Below, piece by piece: positions 5,697-6,150 of a stretch of DNA of 6,150 nt. Source of the DNA: Propionibacteriaceae bacterium (GTDB lineage Bacteria; Actinomycetota; Actinomycetes; Propionibacteriales; Propionibacteriaceae). Each line of letters begins with the position of its first letter. The first letter of the stretch is position 1. Made by a program: the position numbers and the translations under genes. The notes under the pieces were generated by a model that had not been told where the DNA came from, made no database searches, and was given only the letters and a program-made list of their open reading frames with translations. The DNA is taken from positions 1 through 6,150 of the forward strand of contig PMBM01000154.1 of the NCBI GenBank assembly GCA_003153855.1, in the 5' to 3' direction.

Positions 5697-6150
5697 ATGG
5701 TGACCCAAGCGCGTTGGTACGTACTCGACTGGCGGCGGCAGGTCGCCGACCTGTACAGGGCGGTGCGGCAGGAGCCGGACCCGCGGGAGGCTCATGCGGT
5801 GTGGGTGTCGGGCCGGAACCAGCTCTTGTCGCGGCATCCGGCATCACCCGTACCTGAAGGGGCTCGGGACACCTATCCCGGCGCCCACGTCGCTCCGTAC
5901 GACCGCGACTACAGGTTCGTCGTCGCGGTGGACAGGGCCGTGCCTGAGCAACGCCGGGACGTACCGACCGCGACCGACGGGGTCGTGCCGTTCGACCTGG
6001 TGGGCCGGGTCGCGCTGCCTGGCTTGGGCTCCCTGGACGTGTGGTGGGCGGCCGTGTACGGGGGAGGGATCTTCCTGCCCGTCAAGGACGTCACGAGCGG
6101 GAAGGCGTCGTACGGCGGCGGCCGGTACGTCCTCGACACGGTCAAAGGCG
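5697..6150 (+). CDS. DUF1684 family protein, 5' part only
   Basis: An open frame from ATG 5697 runs off the right edge after 151 complete codons with no stop. I recognise DUF1684 from an N-terminal helix with Trp and Arg residues (RWYVLDWRRQVADLYRAVR), the LLSRHPASPVPEGAR block (residues 43-57), the YDRDYRF strand, and above all FLPVKDVTSGKASYGGGRY (126-144), which matches the family's 'FLPFxDxTSGxxTYGGGRY' core. The missing 3' part should carry the conserved Asn/Tyr/Cys stretch near 'NP-CAY' and the Pro-rich 'CPLPPxxN' ending. The family has no established biochemical role that I know of; no signal peptide or membrane segment is visible here, so it is likely cytosolic. ATG 5697 and the adjacent GTG 5700 are both possible starts. 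No ribosome site stands at a normal distance, so the start is less certain than the family. It lies 70 bases after the VIT gene. Confidence 0.85.
   Translation, partial: MVTQARWYVLDWRRQVADLYRAVRQEPDPREAHAVWVSGRNQLLSRHPASPVPEGARDTYPGAHVAPYDRDYRFVVAVDRAVPEQRRDVPTATDGVVPFDLVGRVALPGLGSLDVWWAAVYGGGIFLPVKDVTSGKASYGGGRYVLDTVKG

Overview
The window is high-GC, densely coding bacterial DNA. The codons end almost always in G or C, there are GTG starts, and the DUF2848, VIT, DUF1684 and long-form Kup proteins all have an actinobacterial look. A Nocardioidaceae-like actinomycete is my best guess, but that finer placement is inference only. No tRNA, rRNA, CRISPR array, insertion sequence or phage gene is visible, and no stretch over about 110 bases lacks a gene.

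Layout, left to right. Bases 1-303 hold the 3' end of a plus-strand bulb-type (B-) lectin domain protein, noticeably lower in GC than the rest. It faces three minus-strand genes. Read in their own direction these are an aldo/keto reductase (2745-1864), a DUF2848 protein (1796-1113) and a nitrilase-superfamily amidohydrolase (1110-322). The last two are separated by 2 bases and look translationally coupled. The reductase is divergent from a plus-strand block: a Kup potassium transporter (2853-4811), a VIT/CCC1-family metal transporter (4883-5626) and the first 151 codons of a DUF1684 protein (5697 to the right edge).

How the genes may work together. The nitrilase and DUF2848 pair resembles a small catabolic or metabolite-repair unit: a C-N hydrolase next to a protein of probable fumarylacetoacetase-like fold. 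The reductase may belong to it, but a 67-base gap with a possible -10 element separates them. Kup and the VIT protein are both membrane ion transporters (K+, and probably Fe2+/Mn2+) but need not share a pathway. The kup/reductase divergent region (2746-2852) carries an 8-base direct repeat with embedded inverted repeats and a plausible leaderless kup promoter.

Overall this is mostly ordinary chromosomal housekeeping and metabolic sequence. I see no clear new system. The points most worth a second look are the uncharacterised DUF2848-nitrilase pair, the compositionally distinct lectin fragment, the operator-like repeats before kup, the substitution of the usual catalytic histidine in the reductase, and a strong excess of the hexamer CGTACG across the window.
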